Assembly: GCA_031216915.1 (NCBI GenBank)
Contig: CM062297.1
Coordinates: 365,627,704-365,691,703, forward strand
Direction: 5' to 3'
Length of the DNA: 64,000 nucleotides
Origin: Pictodentalium vernedei
Lineage: Eukaryota; Mollusca; Scaphopoda; Dentaliida; Dentaliidae
Both the position numbers and the translations under genes were made by a program. The notes under the pieces were generated by a model, which worked only from the letters and a program-made list of their open reading frames with translations, had not been told where the DNA came from and searched no databases. Positions within the stretch are counted from its first letter, which is position 1; each line of letters begins with the position of its first letter. Of the stretch, positions 59,539 through 64,000 are shown piece by piece.

Positions 59539-61350
59539 AGCTCAACTTTGGCAAAGCCAAATTTGAGCTTATGCCATGGCCAGTCAGCCGTCTGTCCGCC
59601 TGTCCATCAACAATTCAATACGGCTCGGGCTAGAGGCCGTATTTATGAACCGATCTTTACGAAACTTCTTGGGTATCTTTGTTATGACCGTGGGACGAGA
59701 ACGAGTGTTTTGGGGTCCGATCCTAAATTCAAGTTGGCCGCTGGCAGCCATTTTGTACACAATTAGGTGCAATCAGAATTTTGCGCAGAACTTCCATATG
59801 AAAGCACTGATTTGAATAATTTTTTGTTTGAATGTTTAGTACCATGGGATACATCACATATCTCGTGTGTAAATTATGCAAATTAGACTAACTTTGAAGT
59901 ATTTAGTGTTACTTTCAGCACAGTAAGTGCAAATGCCAATACAGCTCGGGCTAGAGGCTGTATTTATGAACCGATCTTTACGAAACTTCTTGGGTACCTT
60001 TGATATGACCGTAGGATGAGAACGAGTGTTTTTGGGTCCGGTCTGAAATTCAAGATGGCCGATGGCAGCCATTTTGTACAAAATTAGGTGCAATCAGATT
60101 TTTGCACAGAACTTCCATATGAAAGCGCTGATTTGAATAATTTTTTGTGTGAATGTTTAGTACCATGGGGTACATCACATATAATACGGGTTTTTTTCTC
60201 TTGCAGAAATTATGCAAATTAGATGAATTTTGATTTTTTCAGTGCTACTTACACACAGTGAGTACACATGTCAATACGGCTCGGGCTAGAGTCTGTATTT
60301 ATGAACTGATCTTCATGAAAACATCTTGGTACCTTTATTATCACCTTGAGACGAGAACGAGTGTTTCTGGGTGCGGTCCAAAATTCAAGATGGCTGCCAG
60401 TGGCCATTTTGTACCGAAATTAGGTCTAATCAGTTTTTTGTACACAACTTCTATACGGCTCACTTGGCTGGAGGCCGTATTTATGAACCGATCTTTACAA
60501 AACTTCTTGGGTACCTTTGTTATCACCGTGGGATTAGAATGAGTGTTTTTGGGTGTGGTCCAAAATTCAAGATGGCCACCAGCAGCCATTTTGTACCAAA
60601 ATTAGGTGCAATCAGATTTTTTGTACAGAACTTCTATATGAAAGTTCTGATTTGCATTAATTTTTGTATGAATGTTTAGTAACATGGAATACATCACATA
60701 TAATACAGTTTTTTTTCTCTTGCAGAAATTATGCAAATTAGATGAATTTTGATGTTTTCAGTGCTACTTACACACAGTGAGTACACATGTCAATATGGCT
60801 CGGGCTAGAGTCTGTATTTATGAACCGATCTTCACGAAACTCTTTGGGTACCTCTGTTATCACCTTGGGATGAAAAAGAGTGTTTCTGGGTGTGGTCCAA
60901 AATTCAAGATGGCTGCCAGTGGCCATTTTGTACCGAAATTAGGTCCAGTCAGTTTTTTGTCACAACTTCTATACAGCTCGTATTTATGAACTGATCTTCA
61001 CGGAACTTCTTGGGTACCTTTGTTTTCACCTTGGGACAGGAACAAGTGTGTTTTGGGGTGCCTTTGTTATCACTGTGCTTTGAGAACAAATATTTTGGGG
61101 TTCAGTCAGACCCATTCTGGGACTCAAAGATTTCTTTTCTAGTTTAGCATCTGACTGTCAACCACCTTTACAATACTTTACCTATACATTTGTTACAGGC
61201 TACAGTCAGTATTTATGTACAGACCGTTACAATACTTTATATGTACCTTTGTTATCAGGTCATTACCTAGATGTTTGTCATTGCTGTGTCACATACTATA
61301 CATGTACATGTCTTAACAAGTTGAGCTACAGTGTCATTGACACTTTCATT
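59539..61350 (+). mobile_element. HINE-like element, subfamily A, copy A5
   Basis: The 5' hairpin AGCTCAACTTTGGC-AAA-GCCAAATTTGAGCT keeps pairing although two bases differ from A3. The core has the 335-bp unit of A3, with one half-length unit near 60460. It ends CAAGTTGAGCTACAGTGTCA and TTTCATT. Its last 350 bp are nearly identical to the ends of A3 and A6. Confidence 0.9.
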
Positions 61351-61774
61351 CAGTTATGGATGGAAATATTGAAATAATTTTTTGTATGTGGCTTCCTGAT
61401 GGATACCTCCACATCAAGTTTTAGTTTCATTGTGATCCTTTCATTTAGCGAAGTGCGATTGCCCTTGAACTTGTAAATTTCACATATTAGGTACGGTTAT
61501 AGTTCCTTATCCATCATACATACTGTTGTTGTTGGCAATTTGTCTGGAAAACAAGACGTTTCATGATAAATATCTCTTTTATATAATAATATAATAATGG
61601 TATAAATACTCTGGACCCTGGAACCCAAAACAGCTATTCGGTACATTTTTTAATTGTCCACTCAAGACAGGTAGTCTCTCAAGGAAGGTTTTATTGTACT
61701 GTATGCTGTGCGAATTGCAAACTATTTCAAATGTGGGTCTCACAATGATGGTTCTCATCACTTTGCATCCAGTT
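61351..61774. other. Spacer between two tandem-core elements
   Basis: Contains the repeat block described for 59239-59538. No gene. CAGTT occurs at both edges (61351 and 61770), which may be chance. Confidence 0.5.
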
Positions 61775-63591
61775 AGCTCAACTTTGACTTAAGTCAAATT
61801 TGAGCTCATGCCATGGCCAGTCGTCCATCTGTCCGTCTGTCCATCAACAATTCAATACGGGTCGGGCTAGAGGCCGTATTTATGAACCGATCTTTACGAA
61901 ACTTCTTGGGTACCTTTGTTATCACCGTGGGACGAGAACGAGTGTTTTGGGGTCCGGTCCGAAATTCAAGTTGGCCGCTGGCAGCCATTTTGTACAAAAT
62001 TAGGTGCAATCAGATTTTTGCGCAGAACTTCCATATGAAAGCTCTGATTTGAAAATTTTTTTGTATGAATCTTTAGTACTATGGGATACATCACATATAA
62101 TACGGGTTTTTTCTTGTGCGTAAATTAAGCAATTTAGACCAACTTTCATGTATTTAGTGTTACTGTCAGCACTGTTAGTGCAAATGCCAATAGGCTCGGG
62201 CTAGAGGCTGTATTTATGAACCGATCTTTACGAAACTTCTTGGGTACCTTTGGTATCACCGTGGGACAAGAACGTGTGTTTTGGGGTCCGGTCCGAAATT
62301 CAAGATGGCCGATGGCAGCCATTTTGTTCAAAATTAGGTGCAATCAGATTTTTGCGCAGAACTTCCATATGACAGTGCTGATTTGAATAATTTTATGTGT
62401 GAATGTTTAGTATGATGGGATACATCACATATAATACGGGTTTTTTTCTTGTGCAGAAATTATGCAAATTAGATGAACTTTGATTTTTTCAGTGCTGCTT
62501 ACACACAGTAAGTACACATGTCAATATGGCTCGGGCTAGGGGCTGTATTTATGAACCGATCTTCACGAAACATCTTGGGTACCTTTGTTATCACCTTGGG
62601 ACAAGAACGAGTGTTTCTGGGTTTGGTTTAAAATTCAAGATGGCTGCCAGTGGCCATTTTGTACCGAAATTAGGTCTAATCAGTTTTTTGTACACAACTT
62701 CTATACGTCTCAGGCTAGAGGCCGTATTTATGAACCGATCTTTACAAAACTTCTTGGGTACCTTTGTTATCACCGTGGGATGAGAACGAGTGTTTTTAGG
62801 TGTGGTCTGAAATTCAAGATGGCCACCAGCAGCCATTTTGTACCAAAATTAGTGCAATCAGTTTTTTGTACAGAACTTCTGTATGAAAGTTCTGATTTGA
62901 ATTAATTTTTGTATGAATGTTTAGTAACATGGAATACATCACATATAATACAGGTTTTTTTCTCGTGCAGAAATTATGCAAATTAGATGAATTTTGATTT
63001 ATTCAGTGCTACTTATACACAGTAAGTGCACATGTCAATACGGCTCGGGCTAGAGGCTGTATTTATGAACCGATCTTCACGAAACTTCTTGGGTACCTTT
63101 GTTATCACCTTGGGATGAGAACGAGTGTTTCTGGGTGCGGTCCAAAATTCAAGATGACTGCCAGTGGCCATTTTGTACCAAAATTAGGTCCAGTCAGTTT
63201 TTTCTCAACTTCTATACGGCTCGTATTTATGAAGTGATCTTCATGAAACTTCTTGGGTACCTTTGTTATCACCTTGGGACAGGAACAAGTGTTTTTGGGT
63301 GCCTTTGTTATCACTGTGCTATGAGAAAACATATTTTGGGGTTCAGTCAGACCCACTCTGGGACTCAAAGATTTCTTTTCTAGTTTAGCATCTGACTGTC
63401 GCCCACCTTTACAATACTTTACCTATACATTTGTGACAGGCTACGGTCAGTATTTATGTACAGACCATTACAATACTTTATATGTACCTTTGTTATCAGG
63501 TCATTACCTAGATGTTTGTCATTGCTGTGTCACATACTATACATGTACATGTCTTAACAAGTTGAGCTACAGTGTCATTGACACTTTCATT
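61775..63591 (+). mobile_element. HINE-like element, subfamily A, copy A6
   Basis: 5' hairpin AGCTCAACTTTGAC-TTA-GTCAAATTTGAGCT; core of 335-bp units in the same order as A5, including the half unit near 62700; 3' AAGTTGAGCT, AGTGTCATTGACACT, TTTCATT. The left flank is CCAGTT rather than a T-run. Confidence 0.9.
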
Positions 63592-63607
63592 TTTACTGAC
63601 AAAGTGG

Positions 63608-63984
63608 GGGGGGGGGGGCGCGGTGGCTCAGTAGGTAGAGGTGCAGGCTGCAAGCCGAGAGGTCCTCAGTTCGAATCCCACCTGCGGCAACCGCGTTGTG
63701 TCCTTGGGCAAGACACTTCACCCCGCTTGCCTACATGGGGGCACGATGACGCTGTGTACTAAGGCGTACTGCATGTCGATGGTGCACATGTCTTCAACCA
63801 ATCTAACCCTGCCTGTGCCGCGGTGCAGAGTTCAGAGTTACGATGTTGGGGAGCTGACAGCTGCTCGTCGTTGCCCAGTAGTTCTCTCCGGGTACTCCGG
63901 CTTCCTCCACCCGTAAAACTGTCACCGACATGATATGACCCTGGCTGTTAATGTGTCGTTAAACCCAAATAAAACAAACATAAA
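63608..63984 (+). mobile_element. tRNA-headed SINE, full length
   Basis: The tRNA-like head has box A TGGCTCAGTAGGTAGAG (63624-63640) and box B AGTTCGAATCCC (63668-63679), the split internal promoter for RNA polymerase III. The body has TTGTGTCCTTGGGCAAGACA and CTAAGGCGTACTGCATGTCG, and the tail ends AAATAAAACAAACATAAA. Perfect 13-bp target duplications ACTGACAAAGTGG lie at 63595-63607 and 63985-63997. It is a recent insertion just after copy A6. Confidence 0.93.
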
Positions 63985-64000
63985 ACTGACAAAGTGGCTA

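Noticed and set aside
48273-63383. Many 60-120-codon open frames, on both strands, with recurring RIYEPIFTKLLGYLCY-like sequence
   Set aside because: They repeat with the 335-bp unit and occur on both strands, so they are products of low stop density in the repeat rather than genes.
63608-63690. Possible tRNA gene
   Set aside because: Box A and box B are present but the sequence continues into the SINE body and is flanked by target duplications.

Overview
This window looks like nuclear DNA of an animal, most likely a marine invertebrate. The evidence is two spliced coding exons with canonical splice sites, an A+T-rich intron of about 27.7 kb, tRNA- and 5S-rRNA-derived SINEs, an L2/CR1-type LINE, DIRS-type retroelements, many short inverted-repeat DNA elements and large tandem-core elements that begin AGCTCA. 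Hemichordate, cephalochordate and mollusc are all possible; the sequence alone does not decide. No prokaryotic genes, CRISPR arrays, rRNA genes or functional tRNA genes were seen.

The one recognisable host gene runs on the + strand. Exon 5394-5477 (28 codons, phase 0 at both ends) and terminal exon 33170-33304 (44 codons plus TGA) encode the C-terminal end of a PDE5/PDE6-type cyclic-nucleotide phosphodiesterase, including the MQVGFID segment that carries the purine-binding glutamine. Upstream exons lie outside the window. The rest is intron and downstream intergenic DNA made almost wholly of transposable elements.

Layout. 1-5393: inverted-repeat elements, an L2-like LINE (954-4367) and a foldback element. 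5478-33169: the intron, holding a DIRS-like relic broken up by three insertions (11790-15560), a dead Tc1/mariner copy (15932-17141), a SINE split by a 2.5-kb insertion (20490-23454) and a DIRS-like element (DIRS-A, 23531-33057) carrying a tandem-core element and a non-autonomous hAT. 33305-48090: MITEs, SINE pieces, tandem arrays and two more tandem-core elements. 48094-56928: a MITE split by a second DIRS-like element (DIRS-B), whose left terminal repeat is itself split by a 2-kb tandem-core element. 56929-64000: three more tandem-core elements, two inverted-repeat elements and a full-length tRNA-headed SINE with perfect target duplications.

The most distinctive content is a family of ten elements, here called HINE-like, each with an AGCTCA 5' hairpin, a tandem-repeat core, an inverted copy of the 5' end near the 3' end and a terminal 3' hairpin. 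Two subfamilies (A and B) have different 3' hairpins and several unrelated cores. Comparing the DIRS terminal repeats gives an empty site for one insertion and shows no target duplication beyond one T, which fits Helitron/Helentron-derived elements. Other notable points are SINEs with 5S-type and tRNA-type heads on one shared body, and a perfect 55-bp inverted copy of the DIRS-B left junction inside DIRS-B. Identifications rest on reading motifs and repeats by eye; no database search was possible.
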